From the NCBI RefSeq assembly GCF_002999135.1, contig NZ_CP027229.1, positions 62,001 through 126,000 of the forward strand: a stretch of DNA of 64,000 nucleotides. The letters are read 5' to 3'. Of the stretch, positions 1 through 6,839 are shown in pieces (within the stretch, counting starts at the first letter, position 1; each line of letters starts with the position of its first letter). The DNA is from Capnocytophaga sp. oral taxon 878. Lineage in GTDB: Bacteria > Bacteroidota > Bacteroidia > Flavobacteriales > Flavobacteriaceae. The notes beneath the pieces were generated by a model. The model ran no database searches. It saw only the letters and a list, made by a program, of their open reading frames with translations, and was not told the origin of the DNA. Both the position numbers and the translations under genes were made by a program.

Positions 1-237
1 AATTTGGTTATCAGGCAAGCTAAAATAACCACTGGCGAGACCTCTGTAACGGCACACGTATCTATAGGGAAGCTCGATAATGGCGGGTTTATTTTTGCAG
101 TAACCTTACAAGTAAATATACCCGATGTATCACTTGAACAAGCTGAAGAACTTGCCGCAAAAGCGCATCAAGTTTGTCCGTATTCTAACTCTACTCGTGG
201 AAATATAGAGGTAACTACAGAAGTAACCAATAACTAA
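1..237 (+). CDS. Ohr/OsmC-family organic hydroperoxide resistance protein (3' part)
   Basis: The gene is cut by the left edge of the window, so only about the last 78 residues are visible. The conserved stretch EKAHQVCPYSN-like (here AKAHQVCPYSNSTRGNIEV) with its resolving cysteine is the typical C-terminal signature of the Ohr subfamily of OsmC proteins. Ohr proteins reduce organic hydroperoxides with a reactive cysteine pair in the cytoplasm. The first cysteine lies outside the window, so activity cannot be judged. A TTG at base 4 could be read as a start but the protein is plainly truncated there. A strong hairpin terminator follows at once. Confidence 0.85.
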   Translation, partial: NLVIRQAKITTGETSVTAHVSIGKLDNGGFIFAVTLQVNIPDVSLEQAEELAAKAHQVCPYSNSTRGNIEVTTEVTNN

Positions 238-238
238 A

Positions 239-280
239 AAATTTCCCTTGCAGGCACTAGGCACTCTGCAAGGGAAATTT
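239..280 (+). terminator. Rho-independent terminator after ohr
   Basis: Perfect 15-bp inverted repeat, AAATTTCCCTTGCAG at 239-253 and its complement at 266-280, with a 12-nt loop and a T-rich tail. It separates the ohr gene from the next promoter. Confidence 0.9.
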
Positions 281-292
281 TTATTTAGCTAA

Positions 293-323
293 CTTGTTAA
301 TTATCTAATTATTCTTACTTTTG
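293..323 (+). promoter_or_regulatory. Bacteroidota-type promoter for the 350 gene
   Basis: CTTG at 293-296, a 19-bp spacer and TACTTTTG at 316-323 match the Bacteroidota primary-sigma consensus TTTG-N19/20-TAnnTTTG. The start codon is 27 bp downstream of the -7 box. Confidence 0.7.
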
Positions 324-349
324 CGCCTTGGAAAGAAAACTTAAGTACA

Positions 350-1135
350 ATGAGAAAATTACTTTATGTGTTATTAACACTATTATCTTCGGCTTCTGCC
401 TACTCACAGATGCTTTTTTCGGAAAATCTCACGATGACGATAGACAGTACCAAAACCTTACAAGGTAGCTTGATGCCTATCTTGAACTTCAAAACCGAAA
501 AAGAGAATATTTTCACAATTAAAAATACCGCTAACCTCAACCTGCTCATCAATCGCAATAGGGTTATCAATGTAATCAACAAATTTGAGCTTTCTACCTA
601 TGGTAATCAAATAATCTTAAGTGGTGGATATATACATTTGGAATATCGCTACTTGTTAGACCACGCTTTTGAGGTGTACCCTTATGCCGAATCACAATGG
701 GCAGAGAGCAGGGGGATGAATCACAAAATTTCTACGGGTTTGCAGTCGCGCTATCGATTAGTAAACACTAATTCCTCACTGATGTTTGCTGCTGCGGGTT
801 TGTTCTTTGAGTATGAAAAATGGCAACACCCAGCCCCTGATGCCAATACCCCTGATCACGCTTATAGTCGTAGTATCAAAACCCATTTATCGCTCAGCTA
901 CAAACTTCGATTAAATGAAAAATGGGAACTTATCACCACTGCTATACATCAAGGGAAACCTGATAGCACTTACTTCAAAGAAGCGCGTTTTGGCGGGGCA
1001 CTCGACCTCACTTATAACATCACCCCTACCATAGGTATTGTGGGCACTTACCGACTTATCTACGACACTGCCCCTATTGTACCTATAAAAAAAGACTATC
1101 ATTCACTTGAAGTTGGGCTTAATATTTCATTCTAA
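350..1135 (+). CDS. Secreted beta-barrel protein, DUF481-like
   Basis: A 261-residue protein with a signal peptide (about residues 1-19, ending A-Y-S-Q). The rest is made of alternating amphipathic strands rich in aromatic residues and ends in an aromatic residue (N-I-S-F), as outer-membrane barrels do. Length and strand pattern resemble DUF481-type outer-membrane proteins, but no decisive motif is visible. It has its own promoter and lies 47 bp before a DUF421 gene, so the two may be cotranscribed. The substrate or role is unknown; outer-membrane location is inferred from the sequence pattern. Confidence 0.6.
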   Translation: MRKLLYVLLTLLSSASAYSQMLFSENLTMTIDSTKTLQGSLMPILNFKTEKENIFTIKNTANLNLLINRNRVINVINKFELSTYGNQIILSGGYIHLEYRYLLDHAFEVYPYAESQWAESRGMNHKISTGLQSRYRLVNTNSSLMFAAAGLFFEYEKWQHPAPDANTPDHAYSRSIKTHLSLSYKLRLNEKWELITTAIHQGKPDSTYFKEARFGGALDLTYNITPTIGIVGTYRLIYDTAPIVPIKKDYHSLEVGLNISF

Positions 1136-1139
1136 TTAT

Positions 1140-1161
1140 CAATTTGTCAATTAACAAATTG
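1140..1161. repeat. Small AT-rich inverted repeat
   Basis: CAATTTGT and ACAAATTG (8-bp arms) around a 6-nt loop, in the gap between the barrel gene and the DUF421 gene. There is no T tail, so it is not a clear terminator. Confidence 0.5.
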
Positions 1162-1182
1162 TCTCATCAATAAATCAACTTT

Positions 1183-1848
1183 ATGTTTACAATTCCTTAT
1201 ATTGAATCTGAGGAGTTTTTCTACTTAGATGTATTCCTAAAACTGCTCTTAGGATTGTTGGCTATTGCCCTAATTATCAACAAATCGGGCAAGGGTAATT
1301 TAGCGCCCACTTCAGCTATGGATCAAGTACAAAACTACGTACTTGGGGGTATCATTGGGGGCGTGATTTACAGTCCGTCGGTTACGCTCTTTCAGTTTGC
1401 TATTGTATTGATTATTTGGGCATCACTCATCATAGGGTTACGCCAGCTGAAAACTAAAAACCACGCTTTTAGGAAGTTTATAGATGGTAACCCCGTGATT
1501 GTTATCAATCGTGGCAAGATAGACATTGCGGCTTGCAAAAAAGCTAAAATTACAGCACACGAACTCGCTTTCAAGCTCCGCAAAGAAGGGGTTTACTACA
1601 TCAGGGATGTAAAAAGAGCCGTACTTGAACAGAATGGCGAGCTCATCATTGTATTATCGGGTGAAGAAAATCCTAAATACCCTATCATCACCGATGGTAT
1701 TATCCAAAAAAGCGTATTGGAAGATGTAGATAAAACCGAAGAATGGTTGCTTGCGAAGCTACAAGAATTAGGCTATAACAGTCCGTCAGAGGTATTTTTA
1801 GCAGAATACGAAAGCGCACAAATAAAAGTCATACCGTATGATAATTAG
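1183..1848 (+). CDS. DUF421 (YetF-like) membrane protein
   Basis: A 221-residue protein with about three N-terminal membrane helices (roughly residues 14-32, 54-70 and 70-86). A soluble C-terminal half holds the DUF421/YetF pattern G-x-P-x-V-I-I-x-x-G-x-I-D near residues 102-114 and an E-L-x-x-x-L-R-x-x-G-V-x-x-I segment near 126-140. Proteins of this family sit in the cytoplasmic membrane; their biochemical function is not established. In Bacillus, YetF-like proteins are linked to spore or envelope functions, which does not transfer to this organism. The start gives a normal-length N-terminal domain. Confidence 0.8.
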   Translation: MFTIPYIESEEFFYLDVFLKLLLGLLAIALIINKSGKGNLAPTSAMDQVQNYVLGGIIGGVIYSPSVTLFQFAIVLIIWASLIIGLRQLKTKNHAFRKFIDGNPVIVINRGKIDIAACKKAKITAHELAFKLRKEGVYYIRDVKRAVLEQNGELIIVLSGEENPKYPIITDGIIQKSVLEDVDKTEEWLLAKLQELGYNSPSEVFLAEYESAQIKVIPYDN

Positions 1849-1877
1849 CAAATTTGATAATTATTTAAAACAAACTT

Positions 1878-2321
1878 ATGAAACAGTACAAAATTAAAGA
1901 TTTTACACAGCACACTGATGACCCTACTTCTTACGAAGGGACGGTGGTTGTTAGCGGAAAAGAATTAGATGTGAGCATCATCCTTGAAGATGAAGGCGAA
2001 ACTGAAAAGATAGAACAGCAGATGAATACCTTTCTCAGTGAGATAAATACCCTTCTGCCCAAAGCCAAAGAATGTATTGCCGAGAAATATTTAGACCTGT
2101 ACAATGACAATTGGCGTTTTGGTGATGATGACGAGGATGATCCCGATAAACCTGAGCTTACTAAAAAGGAATTTATGGAAGCTCTCAGTTTGCAAAGTCT
2201 CTTGTTTTACAGCGAGGATATAGAAGTTTTCTTTGATGACAACGATATGTTCTTCGGGCACTCGCTTATCGCCTCAGAGTTTGACGGTGAGAATTTTAAT
2301 GATGCCCAAATGTTTGGTTAG
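1878..2321 (+). CDS. DUF2004/DUF2262-like acidic protein, possible immunity protein
   Basis: A 147-residue, strongly acidic, soluble protein without signal peptide. The C-terminal pattern F-F-D-D-x-D-M-F-F-G-H-S-L (residues about 119-131) resembles the Y/F-F-x-D-x-D-L-F-W-G-H motif of the DUF2004 and DUF2262 families. Many members of these families are encoded beside polymorphic toxins and are thought to act as immunity proteins. It is followed 15 bp later by a SUKH-like gene and then by two further small soluble proteins, which fits an immunity-gene array. A decayed copy of its N-terminal third lies at 4538-4672. The family is a pattern-based guess. Confidence 0.55.
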   Translation: MKQYKIKDFTQHTDDPTSYEGTVVVSGKELDVSIILEDEGETEKIEQQMNTFLSEINTLLPKAKECIAEKYLDLYNDNWRFGDDDEDDPDKPELTKKEFMEALSLQSLLFYSEDIEVFFDDNDMFFGHSLIASEFDGENFNDAQMFG

Positions 2322-2336
2322 AATAATTGATTGAAA

Positions 2337-2807
2337 ATGACCTTAGAAACGATCATTACCCATTACAGAAATCGCTTAGTGGCATTGCCCGATGCCATAC
2401 TTATAGGCGAAATCCCCAAAGGGGCTGAAAATATTTCCCCAGAGGTGTTGCAACTCATAGCTCCTGCACATTGTGCTTTTTTAAAACTTTGCAATGGTGG
2501 CTCTTTTGGCGATATCATTCTGTGGAGTACAGAGGAACTACCAGATAACCAATATCGCGTTCCTTCTGACCAACCTTCGTGGTGTGAGATTGGGCAGCTG
2601 TTATATGAACCTCTTTTTCTTGACAAACACACCCAACATGTAATTTTCCCTGCCGATAGCTATGACGGTATTGAGAAGATTAATGTTGATTTTGATACTT
2701 TTGTAAGTGAATACATCTTTGGCAGTAAGTACAAAGAAAAAATAATAGGCTATGACAATACCGAGGATGATTGGTCTGGATTTTTAAACAATTCTTCTAT
2801 ATGTTAA
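2337..2807 (+). CDS. SMI1/KNR4 (SUKH)-like protein, possible immunity protein
   Basis: A soluble protein of 156 residues from the ATG at 2337; a TTG two codons earlier at 2331 is an alternative start. The layout is SUKH-like: an N-terminal helix pair, a segment F-L-K-L-C-N-G-G-S-F-G, then an L-L-Y-E-P strand and a C-terminal V-D-F-D-T-F-V-S-E-Y-I pattern. SUKH proteins are a large immunity superfamily against contact-dependent and polymorphic toxins in bacteria. No toxin gene is next to it, so it would be an orphan. The match is by pattern only and moderately secure. Confidence 0.5.
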   Translation: MTLETIITHYRNRLVALPDAILIGEIPKGAENISPEVLQLIAPAHCAFLKLCNGGSFGDIILWSTEELPDNQYRVPSDQPSWCEIGQLLYEPLFLDKHTQHVIFPADSYDGIEKINVDFDTFVSEYIFGSKYKEKIIGYDNTEDDWSGFLNNSSIC

Positions 2808-2808
2808 A

Positions 2809-2822
2809 CCGCTATATAGCGG
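2809..2822. repeat. Perfect 14-bp palindrome
   Basis: CCGCTATATAGCGG is its own complement and starts 2 bp after the SUKH-like stop codon, 27 bp before the next start codon. It could be an operator or the stem of a tight RNA hairpin; there is no T run. Confidence 0.5.
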
Positions 2823-2849
2823 AGTTACAGGGCATAAAAACATCAAAAA

Positions 2850-3515
2850 ATGGATAAGGAAAAAGCAATTATGGAGGTTTTATATTCTAAATATGGATCT
2901 ATTTTAGAAAAGTATGGTTATAAACCTAATAAAGCGAAAAACAAATACAGCATCAAAACAAAAAACAATCTATCAGAGGTTAGTTTTCTTTTTTCTAAAC
3001 GCAGTAATATCCTGCATCTTGTATATTCGTATATAGATTTGAAAGCAGGAAAATTACATATAGATATAGAAAACCAAATCCATATTGAAGAAGGAGAAAA
3101 TGCGCTTAAATTTCTGCGACCCACCTTTATCATCACCGATTGGAAAGATATCTTTACCTTGTATGGTTATGACTATCGCGAAATGCTAGGTTGGTTCACT
3201 TTAATTGAAACTATTGAACAATTGGAGGAAAAAACAAAAAATACATTTCCACAAGCCTTAGAAATAATCATTGACTTAGATGAGAAATTTAAAACATTGG
3301 ATGGGATATTGGATGTTTTATGGAAAAAGAATAGCTTAAATGAGTATATGGATGTTTATGATGCCATCAATATATTGGTAATAAGCAAATTAAAAAGTGA
3401 AGAAAATCTATTAGAATCCTATCAAAATATCATTACTTGCTCTCAATATAAAAGCCTTCCAGAGAACGGCCAACAAGAAATTACAAAATATTTCAACACA
3501 CTGGAAAAAATCTAA
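2850..3515 (+). CDS. Hypothetical soluble protein in the putative immunity array
   Basis: A 221-residue lysine- and glutamate-rich protein without signal peptide or membrane helix. I do not recognise the family. The N-terminal 100 residues look like an alpha+beta domain (helix, then strands such as S-I-K-T and E-V-S-F-L-F); the C-terminal 100 residues are predicted mostly helical. Codon use is AT-rich, like its neighbours 3588-4418. Its position between a SUKH-like and an LRR-like gene suggests the same broad role, but this is context only. Confidence 0.5.
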   Translation: MDKEKAIMEVLYSKYGSILEKYGYKPNKAKNKYSIKTKNNLSEVSFLFSKRSNILHLVYSYIDLKAGKLHIDIENQIHIEEGENALKFLRPTFIITDWKDIFTLYGYDYREMLGWFTLIETIEQLEEKTKNTFPQALEIIIDLDEKFKTLDGILDVLWKKNSLNEYMDVYDAINILVISKLKSEENLLESYQNIITCSQYKSLPENGQQEITKYFNTLEKI

Positions 3516-3587
3516 TTCCTTATACTAAAAAGAAACATTTTCACAGCTTCTCTTACACTAATCAATTAAAAAAATAACTTCTTTTGT

Positions 3588-4418
3588 ATGCAAATAAAGT
3601 ATTTCCCTGTAAATTCTAAAATTTCTTATGTCGTTTTTGAAAATAATGACAAAATAGAAGAATTAGAACCTTTTATGAAGGAAAACAAGCTATCACGCGT
3701 TATTTTTTCAGGATTTTTAGGGTATAGCAAATCTATTCTTCCCTTTAATAACGATATAGATGTGATTGAAGAAATCACCATTCAATGCTCAAACATAACT
3801 GATGTAACCCCTCTTTATCATTTAAGTAACATTAAAAAAATCAGTATAGAAGAAAATACGGATCTTGTCAATCCTTTTGATATTAGAAAAATAGCCCAAC
3901 TCACAGATTTCTTTACCGATGACACGCTTAAAATAGACGGTTTTTTTGACCACCCTACACTGAAACAGCTACACATAGAGCCTAAAAAAACAAAAAAATT
4001 AGACATACATAACGAAAATAATATTTTAGAAAGTCTTAGCATTGCCAATAGTCATATACTAGATTTATCCGATTGTAAGAAACTCACCACCCTAAAAGGT
4101 TTATATATAGCTTATTTGCCCAAAATTGAAGATATTAACTTCATTTTAGGTATGCCAACACTCACTGATATTGAAATATGTTCCTGCAAAAAAATTGACA
4201 ACTTGATTGCTACACTTGCCCAAAAAAATAACTTAGAAAAACTAACTCTTTGGAATCAAGGCAATTTAGATAGTATCATTCCGTTATCAAAATTAGAACA
4301 TCTAACAACCCTTAACATTTGGGAACAAACCAAAGTTATTGATGGAAAGATTTCATTTTTGGAAGAAATGCCAAATCTAAAGAGAATAGATATAAGAAAA
4401 TATACACACTACCATTAA
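3588..4418 (+). CDS. Leucine-rich-repeat-like protein
   Basis: A 276-residue cytosolic protein. It contains a series of degenerate 22-24-residue units with L-x-x-L/I-x-I-x-x-C/N cores, for example around residues 60-95, 125-155, 165-195 and 205-260 (L-T-D-I-E-I-C-S-C, L-E-K-L-T-L-W-N, L-T-T-L-N-I-W-E). This is the pattern of irregular leucine-rich repeats that form a solenoid for protein binding. No signal peptide or anchor is visible. Similar small LRR proteins occur in toxin-immunity neighbourhoods. It closes the run of small soluble genes; the region after it holds a gene remnant. Confidence 0.55.
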   Translation: MQIKYFPVNSKISYVVFENNDKIEELEPFMKENKLSRVIFSGFLGYSKSILPFNNDIDVIEEITIQCSNITDVTPLYHLSNIKKISIEENTDLVNPFDIRKIAQLTDFFTDDTLKIDGFFDHPTLKQLHIEPKKTKKLDIHNENNILESLSIANSHILDLSDCKKLTTLKGLYIAYLPKIEDINFILGMPTLTDIEICSCKKIDNLIATLAQKNNLEKLTLWNQGNLDSIIPLSKLEHLTTLNIWEQTKVIDGKISFLEEMPNLKRIDIRKYTHYH

Positions 4419-4537
4419 AACAGAAATTAGCCAATTAGAAAATAGAATTCCTATGAGTAGGTGTCATATAAGCATTTTTTCTAGCAATTATTTTATGTTT
4501 TTGCCCTTAAAAATGATTACTTTATGTTGTGGGACTA

Positions 4538-4672
4538 TATAAAATTACCAATTTCAAACAGGACTCTAATACCCCTACTTCTTATGAAGGGACAGTAGTT
4601 CTCAACCAAGAAAAAGTAAGCGTGAGCATCATACTAAATGATGAGGCGAAGTTATGTCAGTTTAAATGTTAA
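4538..4672 (+). pseudogene. Remnant of a DUF2004/2262-like gene (partial duplicate of the 1878 gene)
   Basis: Reading from 4538 gives Y-K-I-T-N-F-K-Q-D-S-N-T, then T-S-Y-E-G-T-V-V, then V-S-V-S-I-I-L-N-D-E. This lines up with residues 4 to about 39 of the 1878 protein, and the DNA is also clearly similar (both contain CCTACTTCTTA and GTGAGCATCAT). After the D-E the reading frame diverges and stops at 4670-4672, and nothing of the remaining 100 residues is present. No matching start codon is preserved at the 5' end. It is best read as a leftover of duplication or recombination in the array. The region 4419-4537 holds nothing else I recognise. Confidence 0.8.
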
Positions 4673-4676
4673 ATTT

Positions 4677-4708
4677 TTTGGCACTTCAAAATAAATATTA
4701 TACCTTTG
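4677..4708 (+). promoter_or_regulatory. Promoter for the first sulfatase gene
   Basis: TTTG at 4677-4680, 20-bp spacer, TACCTTTG at 4701-4708. This is a full match to the Bacteroidota consensus, 55 bp upstream of the start codon. Confidence 0.75.
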
Positions 4709-4763
4709 CAGCGATATATAAAAACTGAAACCTAGTACCCTTGAACCCTAAAACATACCAGTT

Positions 4764-6296
4764 ATGAATAAATTGTTTTGGCTTTTATGCCTCTTGTGCT
4801 TTATAACACAAGCTCAAACTTCAAACAAACAAAAACCAAATGTTATCCTTATTGTTGCTGATGATTTAGGCTATGGCGATTTGAGTTGTTATGGCGAGAA
4901 AACAATCAATACTCCTCAGGTCGATGCCCTCGCCAAGCAAGGATTACGATTTACCAATGCTCATGCTACTGCTGCTACCTGCACCCCTTCTCGCTACTCT
5001 CTCTTTACAGGGCTTTATAACTGGAGGCGTGCCGATACAGGTATCGCTCCTGGCGATGCTGCTATGGTAATCCACCCCGAGCAAACTACCATTGCCGATG
5101 TATTCAAAACAGCAGGCTATACCACCGGTGCTATTGGTAAATGGCATTTAGGAATGGGCGGCGAACGTGGTAAACAGAATTGGAATGGTTTTATCACACC
5201 TGGTCCTTCCGATATAGGCTTTGATTACTCTTGCTTAATGGCCGCTACTGCCGATCGTGTACCTTGTGTCTGGATTGAAAACCAACGTGTAGCCAATTAT
5301 GATCCTTCAGCTCCTATTGAGGTTAGCTATGGTAAGCCCATTGAAGGTGAACCCACAGGTAAAAATAATCCCGAACTCCTTACCAAGCTAAAACCTTCTC
5401 TTAACCATGGTCATGATCAGGCTATCGTCAATGGCATCTCTCGTATTGGGTATATGAAAGGAGGCGGTAAAGCTCTTTGGCAAGACGAACACCTTGCTGA
5501 TACTATCGCTGCCAAAACAGTTCAATATATTGAAAAACACAAAGCCGAACCTTTCTTCTTGTATGTAGGTACTAATGATATACACGTACCTCGTTATCCC
5601 AATCCGCGTTTCTGGGGCAAAAGTGGTATGGGCTTCCGTGGCGATGCAATCCTCCAGTTTGACTGGACAATAGGCGAGATTGTAAAAGCCCTCAAAGCAA
5701 ATAATCTCTTTGATAATACTCTTATTATTATTACCAGTGATAATGGCCCTGTGGTTGATGATGGCTATCAAGACCAAGCCGAAGCCTTGCTAGGCAAGCA
5801 TCGCCCTTGGGGGCAATTCCATAATCATGGTGGTAAGTATAGTAATTATGAAGCTGGTACCCGTGTGCCTTTCATAGTGCATTATCCTAAAAAAGTCAAA
5901 AAGGGTAGTACCGATGCCTTATTCTCTCATATTGATTTGCTCGCATCATTAGCTAAATTTATAGGTAAAGATGCCCCCGAAATAACTACTACCGATAGTC
6001 AAGACCACCTACAAGCACTCTTGGGTAAAGATAAAAAAGGACGTGAATATGTAATTGGCTCAGGCGGAGCTCTTACTATTACCGATGGGCGTTGGAAATA
6101 CATTCAAGCTACCTCTCCTAATCACTCATCATATCAGCCCCTTACTCGCACTCATTTAGCCAACTTCCCCGAAGAACAACTATATGATTTATATGAAGAT
6201 CCTATGGAACTGGCCAATGTGGCAAAAAACCACCCTGATGTATTAGCCAGACTAAAAGCAGCTCTTCAACGCGAAATAGAAAACAAGAAGCAATAG
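4764..6296 (+). CDS. Sulfatase, formylglycine type (arylsulfatase A family)
   Basis: A 510-residue exported sulfatase. The signal peptide covers about residues 1-17 (ending T-Q-A-Q). Calcium-binding aspartates lie in V-A-D-D-L-G-Y-G-D (D33, D34). The active-site motif C-T-P-S-R starts at C73, the cysteine that becomes formylglycine, followed by the family box G-K-W-H-L-G near 125. A later T-S-D-N-G-P segment supplies the other metal ligands. It hydrolyses a sulfate ester on a glycan or aryl substrate in the periplasm or at the cell surface. The substrate cannot be told; in oral or gut Bacteroidota such enzymes often act on host mucins and glycosaminoglycans. A maturase must be encoded elsewhere. 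Confidence 0.93.
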   Translation: MNKLFWLLCLLCFITQAQTSNKQKPNVILIVADDLGYGDLSCYGEKTINTPQVDALAKQGLRFTNAHATAATCTPSRYSLFTGLYNWRRADTGIAPGDAAMVIHPEQTTIADVFKTAGYTTGAIGKWHLGMGGERGKQNWNGFITPGPSDIGFDYSCLMAATADRVPCVWIENQRVANYDPSAPIEVSYGKPIEGEPTGKNNPELLTKLKPSLNHGHDQAIVNGISRIGYMKGGGKALWQDEHLADTIAAKTVQYIEKHKAEPFFLYVGTNDIHVPRYPNPRFWGKSGMGFRGDAILQFDWTIGEIVKALKANNLFDNTLIIITSDNGPVVDDGYQDQAEALLGKHRPWGQFHNHGGKYSNYEAGTRVPFIVHYPKKVKKGSTDALFSHIDLLASLAKFIGKDAPEITTTDSQDHLQALLGKDKKGREYVIGSGGALTITDGRWKYIQATSPNHSSYQPLTRTHLANFPEEQLYDLYEDPMELANVAKNHPDVLARLKAALQREIENKKQ

Positions 6297-6326
6297 GGCT
6301 TATTATAACAGAAAATGAATTTTTAA

Positions 6327-6357
6327 TTTGTAGGTATTGTTATTTTTACTACTTTTG
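6327..6357 (+). promoter_or_regulatory. Promoter for the small lipoprotein gene
   Basis: TTTG at 6327-6330, 19-bp spacer, TACTTTTG at 6350-6357; the lipoprotein ATG is at 6388. The promoter falls inside a longer possible reading frame (from 6337) and so supports the downstream ATG as the true start. Confidence 0.75.
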
Positions 6358-6387
6358 CAGCTGTTAATATTAAAAAAAGACAGAACA

Positions 6388-6765
6388 ATGAAAAAAACAA
6401 TTCTTTTATTAGTTGCTATCATAGCAATGGTAGCTTGTGGCAAAGGTGATGATAATAGCTCAAATAGCTCAAAAAAGTTTAATCCTCCTGCTTGGATTCA
6501 AGGCTCTTGGCTTGATGCAGCTAATGTAGGATACAAGTTTGAAGCCGATAACTTCTGTTGGCTATTGCCAGCTCAAGAACTTTGTTTTAATCGAGGTATT
6601 TATGTAGATCAAGTATCCGATGTAAAAGAACAAGTGTCCGATAAAACTTATAGTGTTAGTTTTCTAGTGAGTAATGCTACTAAATATTCCTTTGTGTTTA
6701 CCAAAATATCAAATAATCAAATATCAAGTAATCAATCACCTAACACAATATTTACTAAAAGATAA
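6388..6765 (+). CDS. Small lipoprotein
   Basis: A 125-residue protein with an N-terminal lipoprotein signal: M-K-K, a hydrophobic core and lipobox V-A-C with C17. Right after the cysteine comes G-K-G-D-D-N-S. A lysine followed by acidic residues just behind the acylated cysteine is the surface-export signal (LES) described for Capnocytophaga lipoproteins, so display on the cell surface is plausible. The mature part is small and probably beta-rich (W-I-Q-G-S-W at its start); no family recognised. A frame from 6337 would add 17 residues, but that start overlaps the promoter and hides the signal peptide. Confidence 0.7.
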   Translation: MKKTILLLVAIIAMVACGKGDDNSSNSSKKFNPPAWIQGSWLDAANVGYKFEADNFCWLLPAQELCFNRGIYVDQVSDVKEQVSDKTYSVSFLVSNATKYSFVFTKISNNQISSNQSPNTIFTKR

Positions 6766-6778
6766 ATTGTACCAAAAG

Positions 6779-6806
6779 AAGACTTAATCTCACTGTATTA
6801 AGTCTT
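6779..6806 (+). terminator. Terminator after the small lipoprotein gene
   Basis: AAGACTTAAT at 6779-6788 and its complement at 6797-6806 with an 8-nt loop, followed by further Ts to 6810. Confidence 0.85.
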
Positions 6807-6839
6807 TTTTATTGTTAATCATTAATTATTTTTACCATT

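Noticed and set aside
5388..5777. 129-codon minus-strand frame
   Set aside because: Opposite the first sulfatase, with no recognisable protein features.
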